This document shows, in pieces, positions 10,022-20,032 of a stretch of 64,000 nucleotides of DNA. Where the stretch lies: assembly GCF_020687805.1 (NCBI RefSeq), contig NZ_JAJEWQ010000001.1, positions 901,232 through 965,231 of the forward strand, written 5' to 3'. The notes under the pieces were generated by a model. The model was given only the letters and a program-made list of their open reading frames with translations. It ran no database searches and was not told where the DNA came from. This DNA is from Planctobacterium marinum (GTDB taxonomy: Bacteria > Pseudomonadota > Gammaproteobacteria > Enterobacterales > Alteromonadaceae). The translations under genes were made by a program, and so were the position numbers. How positions within the stretch are numbered: the stretch's first letter is position 1; every line of letters starts with the position of its first letter.

Positions 10022-10687
10022 TCAGCTGTTGGCAATAAGAAACACCACATCCTTATCCACCAACTGCATAGCCAGACCAAACTGTTGCGCCAGCCATTGA
10101 AATGTTGCTTCGGAATAAAAACAAATATGAGTGGGATCGTTTTTGTAGTGCCAGGTGGCAAACGCCGATTTGTCCAAAACGCGTTTGGTCATGATGGCTA
10201 TCACCCCCTGCGGTTTGAGACTTTGTTGTAACTGCACAAACAAATCAGCGGGACTGGCGATATGCTCCAGCACCTCAGTCATAACAATAAAGTCATACTG
10301 GCGATGTAAAAGGCCGGGATTATGATGATAGAACAGGTCGTAGTTCGCCACGGTTAAGCCTTGCTCTAGCGCCATCTGGCTTAAAAAAGCGCCTTCACCA
10401 CAACCAAAATCCAGGCCGGACAATTCCGCTAATGGCCGGCTTTTGCTCTGGTAATAATCTACAAGCGGTGCCAGTGTTCGGTTTAAAAAACGCCGATAGC
10501 CCCCATCCAGTTGCGTATTGTCGTGTTTGTCGTATTCGGCCTTTTCCAATGCCGGACTGAGAAAGAATTCAGGCAGAACAAATACCAGGTGGCAGTGCTG
10601 ACAGTGCCAGTAATGACGGCGTTTATCCTGCCAGTAAAACTCCGTACTGACAGATCCACACAATGGACATGAATAGTGTGGCTTCAT
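10022..10687 (-). CDS. Class I SAM-dependent methyltransferase with N-terminal zinc ribbon
   Basis: The 221-residue protein starts with a zinc-ribbon-like pair of cysteine knuckles ('CPLCGS' and 'CQHCH'). A Rossmann methyltransferase core follows: motif I 'GLDFGCGEGAFL', 'YDFIVMTEVLEHI', then 'LKPQGVIAIMTKR'. This layout is typical of COG2227-like enzymes of unknown substrate. ATG 10687 is chosen because CAGGTC sits just upstream; an in-frame ATG at 10711 has no ribosome site. It lies 93 bases before recC on the same strand, so it may be transcribed with recCBD, and it is divergent from xthA. The substrate cannot be deduced from the sequence. Confidence 0.8.
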   Translation of the reverse strand: MKPHYSCPLCGSVSTEFYWQDKRRHYWHCQHCHLVFVLPEFFLSPALEKAEYDKHDNTQLDGGYRRFLNRTLAPLVDYYQSKSRPLAELSGLDFGCGEGAFLSQMALEQGLTVANYDLFYHHNPGLLHRQYDFIVMTEVLEHIASPADLFVQLQQSLKPQGVIAIMTKRVLDKSAFATWHYKNDPTHICFYSEATFQWLAQQFGLAMQLVDKDVVFLIANS

Positions 10688-10831
10688 GTTGACCTGTTCG
10701 ATGCGGTTCATGATTTGCGAAATTTTATTTATATCCTTACACAATTTGCTGATGAATCAACGGGCTTTTCCCTGTCAACCTTCGGCCTTGTTTGTTAGCA
10801 TAGGTTCATCGAATCTTTGCTAAATTATCTG

Positions 10832-11638
10832 ATGAAGTACATTTCTTTTAATATCAATGGCCTCAGAGCCAGACCCCATCAACTTGCCGCTTTGGTAGAA
10901 AAGCATCAACCGGACATTATCGGTTTACAGGAAATTAAAGTACACAATGATATGTTTCCGAAAGAGGAAGTTGAAGCCTTAGGGTATCACGTTTTCTATC
11001 ACGGCCAGAAAAGTCATTATGGTGTCGCCATGATGTGCAAACAGCAACCGCTGGAAGTGCAATACGGATTCCCAACTGACGACGAAGACGCACAGCGTCG
11101 CATGATTATGGTAACGATTGAAGATGAACGCGGCGAAAAAGTCCGGGTGCTCAATGGTTATTTTCCCCAGGGGGAAAGTCAGGACCACGAAATCAAATAC
11201 CCGGCGAAACGCAAGTTCTACGCCGACCTGATGAACTATTTGGGCAGTCACCACACTCCTGAAGAAAATATCATCGTAATGGGTGACATTAATATCTCCC
11301 CTACCGATCTGGATATCGGCATCGGCGAACCAAACCGTAAACGCTGGCTAAAAACCGGTAAATGCAGCTTTTTGCCGGAAGAAAGAGAGTGGTTGGGCCG
11401 CTTGATGGACTGGGGCTTCCATGACAGCTACCGAGAGCTGAATCCGGAAACATACGACCAGTTCAGCTGGTTTGACTACCGCTCACGTGGATTTGACGAT
11501 AACCGGGGTCTGCGTATTGATGTCATACTGGGTACCAAATCTATGCAGCCCAACCTGGTTGAGTCCGGAATTGATTATGAACTCAGAGGCATCGAAAAAC
11601 CCTCTGATCACGCTCCCATCTGGACTACCTATAAATAA
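10832..11638 (+). CDS. xthA: Exodeoxyribonuclease III
   Basis: This is a class II AP endonuclease and 3'-5' exonuclease of base excision repair. It has 268 residues, exactly the E. coli XthA length. It begins '[15 protein letters not shown]', has the metal-binding Glu34 in 'GLQEIK', the catalytic '[11 protein letters not shown]' Asp/Asn pair, and the C-terminal 'SDHAPIW' Asp-His. The ATG at 10832 gives the conserved N-terminus; an in-frame TTG at 10817 is unlikely. It diverges from the methyltransferase-recCBD operon, which gathers repair genes around this 145-bp intergenic region. No strong Shine-Dalgarno sequence is visible. Confidence 0.97.
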   Translation: MKYISFNINGLRARPHQLAALVEKHQPDIIGLQEIKVHNDMFPKEEVEALGYHVFYHGQKSHYGVAMMCKQQPLEVQYGFPTDDEDAQRRMIMVTIEDERGEKVRVLNGYFPQGESQDHEIKYPAKRKFYADLMNYLGSHHTPEENIIVMGDINISPTDLDIGIGEPNRKRWLKTGKCSFLPEEREWLGRLMDWGFHDSYRELNPETYDQFSWFDYRSRGFDDNRGLRIDVILGTKSMQPNLVESGIDYELRGIEKPSDHAPIWTTYK

Positions 11639-11649
11639 CAAAGGCATTA

Positions 11650-12300
11650 GTGATAATGACCCTGATTCAAGTCATTGCCCTGGTCGCCTGGCTGGCACTG
11701 CTGGTATTTACCCTTAAAAATGTCAATATCAGCAGATTGATAAGTGAACGCAAAGTGCAGCATTTTGTTTTTGGCAGTGCTGCCTGCCTGTTTACCCTTT
11801 GGTGGTTCCGTACTGGTATATACGACGGATTAAACGTTCATTTTTTATGGCTGACCGCCTGCGTATTGCTGCTGGGGTTGCGTTGGGCGCTTATCAGCTC
11901 CTCGCTGGCCCTGTTGGGTTTGACGCTGGTTGGCCTGGAAAAATGGTCGATGCTCGGTGTGAACGGATTATTGTCTGTGGTCGCACCGCTCACCTTGAGT
12001 TACGCGATTTACTCACTGGCCTTCCATCGCTTGCCAAAGCACTTTTTTATCTATGTCTTCGTCTGTGGCTTTTTCGCCGGGCTTGCCAGCCTGGTGCTGA
12101 AAATGGGCTTACTGGGTGGCTATTACAGTTTGGCCGGCGTTCACAGTTGGGATATCGTTCAGGACAACTACCTTATTCTGATCCCCCTACTGTTATTTCC
12201 GGAAGGTTTACTCAACGGCATGACCATGACACTGCTGATCATCTATAAACCTCATTGGGTCTATACCTTCCATGATAAGTTTTATATTGATGGCAAGTAG
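11650..12300 (+). CDS. Multi-pass inner-membrane protein, COG3235 / CbiM-like
   Basis: This is a very hydrophobic 216-residue protein with about seven predicted membrane segments and almost no soluble domain. The sequence resembles COG3235 membrane proteins, often labelled energy-coupling-factor-transporter-permease-like (CbiM superfamily), with the conserved-looking 'FPEGLLNGMTMTLLIIYKP' near the C-terminus. No ATP-binding partner is encoded nearby, so a transport role is only an inference. Start is GTG 11650 (AAAGG five bases upstream) or ATG 11656; they differ by two residues. It follows xthA by 11 bases and its stop abuts the convergent GGDEF gene. Confidence 0.6.
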   Translation: MIMTLIQVIALVAWLALLVFTLKNVNISRLISERKVQHFVFGSAACLFTLWWFRTGIYDGLNVHFLWLTACVLLLGLRWALISSSLALLGLTLVGLEKWSMLGVNGLLSVVAPLTLSYAIYSLAFHRLPKHFFIYVFVCGFFAGLASLVLKMGLLGGYYSLAGVHSWDIVQDNYLILIPLLLFPEGLLNGMTMTLLIIYKPHWVYTFHDKFYIDGK

Positions 12301-13686
12301 TTATACCGTACACACCTGATTTTTACCCTGCGATTTCGCCTGATAGAGAGCCTTATCCGCTCTTTCTAACAGGCTTTCCAGATCATCACCTGGCTGCATT
12401 TCAGTCACCCCAAAACTGGCGGTGAAATGAGGAATATCAGTGGCTTTGGCTGAATCCAGCATGCTGCGGATTTTTTCAGCGATTGCGACACTTTTTTGCA
12501 GGTCACAGGCTTGCAATAACAACACGAATTCTTCTCCGCCAAGTCGAAAAACCATATCGCTCTGGCGGATCAGACTATGAATTTCGCAGACCAGCTGCTG
12601 TAACACCTTGTCACCAACATTGTGCCCTAATTCGTCGTTAATGTGTTTAAAGTTATCGATGTCTAATAAGATAATACTGGATACCTGCTCCGGGTTCATT
12701 TTAGCCAACAATGCGGTCGCCGCCTGCTCCCATTTGTGGCGATTGTAGGCCCCGGTTAACTTGTCTGTTGTCGCCTGGCGGATCAACGCTTCCTCGATGC
12801 CCTCACGATGTACAACGGCTTCAGAATAACGACTCATCAGGCGATTAATATCTTTAGCCAGTTTGGCCAGCTCATCCCTGCCCTTGGGGCTCAATTCTGA
12901 TGTGGCAATAGTTCCTTTCTGACCAGAAATAGACTGATGCAATCGGTCTATCTGATGATTAATATGGCGCATTCTCTGGCGGAAAGAGACAATAATTAAC
13001 AGAGTCACATTGATGCCAATTAAAAAGGCACTAATACCCAGGCCACTATTTACGTAAAAAAACCGGGTTTCATGCTCTTCAGCCTGAGCACTAATATCAA
13101 GGGAAATCGCCTCCACTTCCCGCAAGACCTGAATGGCTTTGTCATCCAGTGATTGTGCCTGTTGTTCCAGTAGTGCCCATTGCTGATCTGACAGTGTTCC
13201 TGTTTGATTGAACAGCACCTGACTGGCATGAGTCTGAAAAGCTTCCCGGGCAGCTTCGAACTGATCAAACGCTGCCAGTATGGCCAGATGTGCAGATTTC
13301 TTTTTGACGATTTTGCCCTGCTCCAGCCCTGATTTGATCACCTGGGTAAGTTGCTGAATTTGTTGCTCTAACGCCGTCGAAAAGGCTTTGAACTTTTGTT
13401 GCATGGCCTGTTGCAGGGTGACGCTGCTGTTCCCCGCCAACTTCAACTCATAGTGCAGGCGTTCCATAAAAATGTGCTGTTCCAGCTGCAACACCTCGAT
13501 TTCAGCAGCAATCTCAGAGATAGGTACATCAATGTGAGCCAATTCCCGGATTTCCTGACTAATTACCCGTAATTGCACAATCGAATACAACACCAATGCC
13601 AGGATAAAGGTCAGTAATACCGCAGAAAGCCCGCCGATTTTGCGGGTGATGGATTCGTCTAACCAGTGAAAAAGTCGAACAGCCAT
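12301..13686 (-). CDS. Membrane-anchored diguanylate cyclase (GGDEF domain)
   Basis: The 461-residue protein has an N-terminal membrane helix (~residues 22-44), a mostly helical periplasmic sensor region (~45-210), a second helix ('ISAFLIGINVTLLIIVSF'), a HAMP-like linker and a C-terminal GGDEF domain. The active-site loop reads GGEEF in 'RLGGEEFVLLL', and 'LDIDNFKHINDELGHNVGD' supplies substrate and metal residues, so it should make cyclic di-GMP. No RxxD inhibitory site is obvious just before GGEEF. ATG 13686 places a short cytoplasmic N-terminus before the first helix; the frame is open back to 13743. The sensed signal is unknown. Confidence 0.9.
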   Translation of the reverse strand: MAVRLFHWLDESITRKIGGLSAVLLTFILALVLYSIVQLRVISQEIRELAHIDVPISEIAAEIEVLQLEQHIFMERLHYELKLAGNSSVTLQQAMQQKFKAFSTALEQQIQQLTQVIKSGLEQGKIVKKKSAHLAILAAFDQFEAAREAFQTHASQVLFNQTGTLSDQQWALLEQQAQSLDDKAIQVLREVEAISLDISAQAEEHETRFFYVNSGLGISAFLIGINVTLLIIVSFRQRMRHINHQIDRLHQSISGQKGTIATSELSPKGRDELAKLAKDINRLMSRYSEAVVHREGIEEALIRQATTDKLTGAYNRHKWEQAATALLAKMNPEQVSSIILLDIDNFKHINDELGHNVGDKVLQQLVCEIHSLIRQSDMVFRLGGEEFVLLLQACDLQKSVAIAEKIRSMLDSAKATDIPHFTASFGVTEMQPGDDLESLLERADKALYQAKSQGKNQVCTV

Positions 13687-13828
13687 GTGGATTCTCTGAA
13701 CAATAACCTTGTTATGATAACGGCCTTTTAGCAGTGCTGCCAATGTCCCAGGCTGGCAAACTACAATTAGCAGCTTTTGACTGCACTTTGCTTCACATTT
13801 TCATCAAAAATCTACAAAACTCTGCCTG

Positions 13829-13863
13829 AAAAACAACAAAGCCGCTTCTTTGAGCGGCTTTGT
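13829..13863 (-). terminator. Rho-independent terminator of the phosphoribosyltransferase gene
   Basis: A perfect 11-bp inverted repeat (ACAAAGCCGCT / AGCGGCTTTGT) with a six-base loop is followed on the minus strand by TGTTTTT. It lies 41 bases after the stop of the minus-strand gene at 13904-14461. Confidence 0.85.
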
Positions 13864-13903
13864 GGGAACAATGCGATCTTTGAACTACAGGGTGTTTTTT
13901 GTG

Positions 13904-14461
13904 TTACAGGATCACATCCAGAACATTGGCAATATCGGATTTACCCTCGCGAATTTCATCTTTCGTTAAACCCGATAACTCGTGAGGAAATACCAACCAC
14001 TCAGCAGTTTCATGCACATAATAATCAGGAGTGATATTGGTTTTGTTATTGCTTGGCTTGTACCAGGGGGTTGCTATTCTGATATCTTTAGGTGTATTGA
14101 GTCGCATCAACTTTTTAGTTTGCTCAATCAGCGCGGCAATACTGCGCCCCGAATCAAACACATCATCAACTATCAGTAAACCATCATCAGCATTGGCATT
14201 TTCTACCAGATATTGCAGACCATGCACTTTAATGGTTTTCGATTGCTGGTTAATGCCATAGTAAGATGAAGTTCTTACAGCAATGTGATCCGTGTGTACT
14301 TTTTTGTAGTCAAAAAACTCCTGTACAGCAATACCAACCGGTGTGCCACCGCGCCAGATACCTATGATAAATTGCGGCCTGAAACCGTCTTTATACACCT
14401 CTGCCGCCAGACGGAAGGAGTCTTCCAGCAACGATTGGGCAGTAATAAAATGCTTATTCAT
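13904..14461 (-). CDS. Phosphoribosyltransferase, hypoxanthine/xanthine type
   Basis: This is a 185-residue type I phosphoribosyltransferase. The PRPP-binding signature 'LLIVDDVFDSGRSI' is complete, and 'IIGIWRGGTPVGIAV' forms the N-terminal loop. The pattern fits the COG2236-type hypoxanthine phosphoribosyltransferases, which salvage purine bases to nucleotides using PRPP. The exact base is not certain from sequence. ATG 14461 is chosen over an in-frame TTG at 14473. A strong terminator follows. It is transcribed in the same direction as yfbV, 152 bases away, and is probably a separate unit. Confidence 0.85.
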   Translation of the reverse strand: MNKHFITAQSLLEDSFRLAAEVYKDGFRPQFIIGIWRGGTPVGIAVQEFFDYKKVHTDHIAVRTSSYYGINQQSKTIKVHGLQYLVENANADDGLLIVDDVFDSGRSIAALIEQTKKLMRLNTPKDIRIATPWYKPSNNKTNITPDYYVHETAEWLVFPHELSGLTKDEIREGKSDIANVLDVIL

Positions 14462-14613
14462 TATGCGATCCAAATATCGATATGATTGAATATATTCAAA
14501 ATTAGTAGGGTAAGAGTAATGCCTAACACACGGAGTGTCGAGTTAATGGCAGACAAGCGAGTTAATTTTGCACAAAATTGGAGCAGTGCGCCCCAGGTCG
14601 GTTCTTACGCCCA

Positions 14614-15060
14614 TCAAAACAACTGCCTGGTGAACACTTTATCCAGTTCTTCGAAGGCGGTTTTGAGTAGTTGCGCTAACTCTTTGTAGCGGGGACGAGC
14701 CTTAGCGGATTGCAATTCGCAACCTTGTTGACGCATTTTGGTGTGTATTTCCTGATACCAGCCTTTGATAGCAGGCGGTAACGATTGCTTTGACCGATGA
14801 CCCAGCCACATCAAACCTTGCAACGGCAAGCTCATAAAAAAAGCGGCAATTGCAATGGCCTGAGGAGCGTACTCAGCACCATGAATATTGATCAGCGAAG
14901 CGGCCGCTATCACGGCGGCTGGCGGCATAACCTTAATGGCAAACTCAGTGGCAAGCACGACTTTGCCGTCGGGAAACAATGAAAATAGTTGCTTCTGTCT
15001 TGGCCAGACTTTCATGTATTCCTGACCATCTCGCAAAATGGTACCGAAACTATGTGCCAT
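14614..15060 (-). CDS. yfbV: UPF0208 / DUF412 inner-membrane protein YfbV
   Basis: The protein has 148 residues (E. coli YfbV 151) and matches the family throughout: 'LRDGQEYMKVWPRQKQL' at the N-terminus, 'AIKVMPPAAV', 'SLPLQGLMWLGHRS', 'LPPAIKGWYQEI' and 'ELDKVFTRQLF' at the end. Two membrane helices lie in the middle. In E. coli YfbV has been linked to insulation of the Ter macrodomain, but its biochemical role is unclear. ATG 15060 has AGAGGTAG just upstream. A longer open frame to 15189 has no family similarity and is rejected. Confidence 0.9.
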   Translation of the reverse strand: MAHSFGTILRDGQEYMKVWPRQKQLFSLFPDGKVVLATEFAIKVMPPAAVIAAASLINIHGAEYAPQAIAIAAFFMSLPLQGLMWLGHRSKQSLPPAIKGWYQEIHTKMRQQGCELQSAKARPRYKELAQLLKTAFEELDKVFTRQLF

Positions 15061-16539
<1,479 letters not shown>

Positions 16540-16554
16540 TCTTTATCCTCAGCA

Positions 16555-16580
16555 GCGCCTGTGCAAACAGGCGCGCTTTT
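16555..16580 (+). terminator. Rho-independent terminator of trxB
   Basis: The sequence contains an 8-bp stem GCGCCTGT / ACAGGCGC closed by a GCAA tetraloop, followed by GCTTTT. It lies 15 bases after the trxB stop. Confidence 0.85.
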
Positions 16581-16681
16581 CTGTTCGTCCCCCTTCGATT
16601 AAATCTCACTTTTTCTGGAATTTTCTTACCTAAATAGTCTATTCTTAATGGAATAAAAGTTTCATTGGATGAGGCATTGCT

Positions 16682-17197
16682 ATGATCACCTTAAACCCCG
16701 AGACACTGGACTCTCTGAGTGCATTTTTCCAGTATGGCGTCCCCGGCATTGCCGCCATCTGGTTGTTCCTGTGTTATTCAATTATCACCCGAACTCAAAA
16801 CAAAATTCACGAGGCCAGGGTCTTAGCAGCAGACAAAAAAGCCAGTTATGTCAAAACCCAACTGTTTTTGGCTGGCGCATTTATCGTCATATCGACGCTA
16901 TTGTTTATTCCCAGTGTGTTGTACGTTTACATGAGTCCGGCCAGTAAAATAGCGATTTCTGTCAGGCCTTATCACGCCGATGACACACCGGTATTTGTTA
17001 GCAATGTCAAAGCCGATCTCGACGACGATGGGCGGGGCTTCGTATTTTTAAAAAATAACGCGTTGGTCCAATTTGAAAATAAAACCGTCGTCAGGCAACA
17101 AAGTATCATTCAGCAGAAAAACTTTGAGATCAGTAGTCTGAAAAAAGACCTGGTGCTTGAAAAGGCTAAATTTAACTCACAATTTGGGGCATTTTGA
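16682..17197 (+). CDS. Two-helix inner-membrane protein of unknown function
   Basis: I do not recognise this 171-residue protein. Two hydrophobic helices are visible ('GVPGIAAIWLFLCYSII' ~19-35 and 'LFLAGAFIVISTLLFIPSVLYVYM' ~61-84), separated by a charged loop. A soluble beta-rich part follows ('ISVRPYHADDTPVF'), and the end is a heptad-like, coiled-coil-prone tail (~135-168). GAGG lies about ten bases before ATG 16682. The stop is two bases before the start of the next gene, a secreted TPR protein, so the two are surely co-transcribed and may act together at the membrane. Confidence 0.7.
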   Translation: MITLNPETLDSLSAFFQYGVPGIAAIWLFLCYSIITRTQNKIHEARVLAADKKASYVKTQLFLAGAFIVISTLLFIPSVLYVYMSPASKIAISVRPYHADDTPVFVSNVKADLDDDGRGFVFLKNNALVQFENKTVVRQQSIIQQKNFEISSLKKDLVLEKAKFNSQFGAF

Positions 17198-17199
17198 TC

Positions 17200-18048
17200 A
17201 TGAAAATGGCTCTTATACTGCTAACCCTGAGTTGTCTGGCGACAGCGCAATCATCTGATGAAGCGTCAAACTCAACGAAATCATTTAATTATTATTTCCA
17301 GAATGCTAAACAGGCCTATAGCAATGATAACTTTGATGTCGCTACCGGTTTGATAGAGCAGTCGATTCAGGTAAGCGCTTCACCAACGCAAAGAATTGAC
17401 GCCTTAAATGCGGCCGGTTGGATAGCATTCTCCAAAGGCGATTACGAACAATCCAGGATACGCTACGCTGAGGCCGAACAGGTTGAGAATGTGCCCCTTG
17501 AGTACCCCACCAAAGGTAAGCTGCAATACAACAAAGCAATTTTAGAATACGTTGCCGGAGATTTAGATAAAGCCAGGTTGATGTTTAATCAGGAAGGTAT
17601 GGTTGAGTCCCCCACCAGCCAACTCTTTTTGCAATCTATCGCCAAGGATGAAATAAAACATGAAATCAATCAACACATACAACAAGGTGTGTTGTACCGA
17701 TATGAAAAGAATTTCGCTAAGGCCATCGAAAGTTACGACAAGGCATTGGGCCTCGCTCCTCAGAATGTAGAAGCACTGGAATTTAAGGGCTATGCATTAC
17801 TGAGATTAGGCCAACTTGAAGAAAGCCAGGCAACACTTGCCCAGGCATACAAAATAGATCCTTACAGGTACAACACGGTACTGAACGCCTTAAAAGTTGC
17901 CTGCCTGCGCAGTGATACAGATCACATTAAAAAGCTGGTGAGTGAAAACGCCCTGATATTGCAAAATAACAAAGCAAACCTGCAGCATGACAAAGAGCTA
18001 CAGCGAATGTGTGGAGAAAAATTCAGCACGATCGTGGCAGCGCTGTAA
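17200..18048 (+). CDS. Secreted TPR-repeat protein of unknown function
   Basis: The 282-residue protein starts with a signal peptide ('MKMALILLTLSCLATAQS'), so it should be periplasmic. Helical TPR-like repeats follow, clearest at 'QGVLYRYEKNFAKAIESYDKALGLAP' and 'ALEFKGYALLRLGQLEESQATLAQAYKIDP' and weaker ones at ~20-120. There is no enzymatic domain. TPR repeats usually hold partner proteins. ATG 17200 begins two bases after the stop of the upstream membrane protein; an in-frame TTG at 17194 overlaps it and is less likely. I cannot assign a pathway. Confidence 0.75.
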   Translation: MKMALILLTLSCLATAQSSDEASNSTKSFNYYFQNAKQAYSNDNFDVATGLIEQSIQVSASPTQRIDALNAAGWIAFSKGDYEQSRIRYAEAEQVENVPLEYPTKGKLQYNKAILEYVAGDLDKARLMFNQEGMVESPTSQLFLQSIAKDEIKHEINQHIQQGVLYRYEKNFAKAIESYDKALGLAPQNVEALEFKGYALLRLGQLEESQATLAQAYKIDPYRYNTVLNALKVACLRSDTDHIKKLVSENALILQNNKANLQHDKELQRMCGEKFSTIVAAL

Positions 18049-18172
18049 ACTCATAAAATTTCATCGAATAACTGGGTCTACAATTCTTGAGGCCACAACG
18101 TTTGTGGCATAAAATCTAATTATTGATCACTGTAATTCGGCTCCGCTGTAGTAACCAGAGTACAAACTGAGA

Positions 18173-18901
18173 ATGAGTATCCAGCTATTTCGATTGGATG
18201 ATGCCGTCACATTTCCTCCCCCAGAGCTCGCCCTGGAAGAGCCCAATGGACTATTGGCTTTCGGTGGAGATTTGTCTGTTGAAAGACTGTTACAAGCCTA
18301 TGAAAATGGCATTTTCCCCTGGTTTAGTGAAGGCGAACCATTGCTATGGTGGTCGCCAGATCCCAGAGGTATTCTGTATCTGGAGGATTTTCAGGTATCC
18401 CGCAGTTTTCGCAAATTTTTAAAAAAACATCCCTATAAAGTTACAAAAGATAGGGCCTTTGCTGACGTGATTGCCGCCTGTGCTGCAACGCCAAGAGACG
18501 ACAAAGGCACCTGGATAACAGAAGACATGCAGCAAGCCTACGTCAGACTGCACAACGCCGGATTCGCCCACTCCATTGAAGTATGGGAAGGTGATGATCT
18601 CGTTGGTGGCTTGTACGGCATCGGTATTGGCAACGTGTTTTGTGGAGAATCCATGTTTCATCGTCGCAGCAACGCCTCAAAACTGGCGCTGTATCACCTG
18701 GTGCAATACATGAAGCATTTTGGCTGCCGCTTTATTGACTGCCAGATGCAAACCGAACACCTGAGTTCACTGGGTGCAGTATCGATTTCCAGGTTTGATT
18801 TTTTAAAACAACTTAAGCAAGAGTTGGGCAGAGATTATCCCAAAGGTTTATGGCGCAACGCGCTGGAACTCTCACCCTCAGAAACAGTCACGGTCACCTG
18901 A
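18173..18901 (+). CDS. aat: Leucyl/phenylalanyl-tRNA--protein transferase
   Basis: Aat moves Leu or Phe from aminoacyl-tRNA to the N-terminal Lys or Arg of proteins, creating an N-degron read by ClpS. The protein has 242 residues (E. coli 234). Family landmarks are 'LLAFGGDLSVERLLQAYENGIFPWF', 'PLLWWSPDPRGI', 'GLYGIGIGNVFCGESMFH', and 'FIDCQMQTEHLSSLGA'. The gene overlaps bpt by one base (TGATG) and sits next to infA-clpA-clpS, so the N-end rule transferases and adaptor cluster together. Confidence 0.97.
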   Translation: MSIQLFRLDDAVTFPPPELALEEPNGLLAFGGDLSVERLLQAYENGIFPWFSEGEPLLWWSPDPRGILYLEDFQVSRSFRKFLKKHPYKVTKDRAFADVIAACAATPRDDKGTWITEDMQQAYVRLHNAGFAHSIEVWEGDDLVGGLYGIGIGNVFCGESMFHRRSNASKLALYHLVQYMKHFGCRFIDCQMQTEHLSSLGAVSISRFDFLKQLKQELGRDYPKGLWRNALELSPSETVTVT

Positions 18902-19593
18902 TGAAATTTGGCATAACAGGCACCTTTGATTGCAGTTATTTGCCCGAAGAAAAGGAACGGTTGTTGGTGTTTGCCAGCTATCAGGACCCTGACCTGAAAT
19001 CACAGTACGAAGTGATGCTGGCGCACGGTTTTCGACGCAGTGGCGAACAGATCTACCGCCCTAACTGTCCTGCCTGCGAAGCCTGTCAGTCGATACGCAT
19101 CCCGGTCATAAAGTTCCAAGCCAGCCGCAGTCAAAAACGCGTGCTTGCCAGGAACCGACAGGTCAAGTCGCAGGTTAGCCGGCAACACAAAGAAGAGTAC
19201 TACGCACTCTATGAGCGCTATATCAACACCCGGCATACCGATGGTTCGATGTATCCGGCAAATCCTGAGCAATATTATCAGTTTCTGTTCAGCAGTTGGT
19301 CACAGCCTATTTTTTTCGAATTCCGGGAAGAAGGCAAATTAGTAATGGTGGCGGTCACTGATGAGCTGGATGATGCGTTATCAGCACTTTATACCTATTT
19401 CGACCCTGACCTGGCGCATCGTTCACTGGGTACTCTGGCGATACTGACTCAAATCCACAAAGCCTTTGAATGGCAAAAACGCTATGTTTACCTGGGTTAT
19501 CAAATCGACGCGTGTCAAAAAATGAACTATAAATCCAAATTCTTGCCCCATGAGCGTCATTTCAAGGACGGATGGCAACTAATAACGAAATAA
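18901..19593 (+). CDS. bpt: Aspartate/glutamate leucyltransferase
   Basis: Bpt transfers leucine to N-terminal Asp or Glu, also making a ClpS-recognised N-degron. It has 230 residues, the usual length. The family signature is at the N-terminus: 'CSYLPEEKERLL', then 'HGFRRSGEQIYRPNCPACEACQSIRIPV', and further 'YINTRHTDGSMYP' and 'LGYQIDACQKMNYKSKF'. ATG 18901 overlaps the aat stop by one base, indicating translational coupling. The frame is open back to 18850 but that part lies within aat. E. coli lacks this enzyme; it is common in Vibrio and Alteromonadales. Confidence 0.95.
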   Translation: MKFGITGTFDCSYLPEEKERLLVFASYQDPDLKSQYEVMLAHGFRRSGEQIYRPNCPACEACQSIRIPVIKFQASRSQKRVLARNRQVKSQVSRQHKEEYYALYERYINTRHTDGSMYPANPEQYYQFLFSSWSQPIFFEFREEGKLVMVAVTDELDDALSALYTYFDPDLAHRSLGTLAILTQIHKAFEWQKRYVYLGYQIDACQKMNYKSKFLPHERHFKDGWQLITK

Positions 19594-19687
19594 TTTGCAC
19601 TCAGCCCTTTACAGTCGAACACTATTTGGGCAAAATCCCCGCCGCATTTGCATTATAGTATTGATATCTGAGGTTAGATTTTTATAG

Positions 19688-19906
<219 letters not shown>

Positions 19907-19985
19907 TTTCCGTTCGCAAGAACATTTCCGCGCCAGTACGACCACGCGCAAGAAAAACCATTTGGTGACACCCCTCACGGGTAAT

Positions 19986-20011
19986 AAAAAAGGTGCTAAT
20001 GCACCTTTTTT
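19986..20011. terminator. Bidirectional terminator between infA and clpA
   Basis: A symmetrical A6-GGTGC-TAAT-GCACC-T6 element lies between the convergent genes and gives a T6 tract on either strand. Confidence 0.85.
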
Positions 20012-20032
20012 AATGTTTGTTTGCCACGTGGC

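Noticed and set aside
18092-18108. GCCACAA/TTGTGGC hairpin before aat as a terminator for the TPR gene
   Set aside because: The stem is perfect but no T tract follows on either strand.
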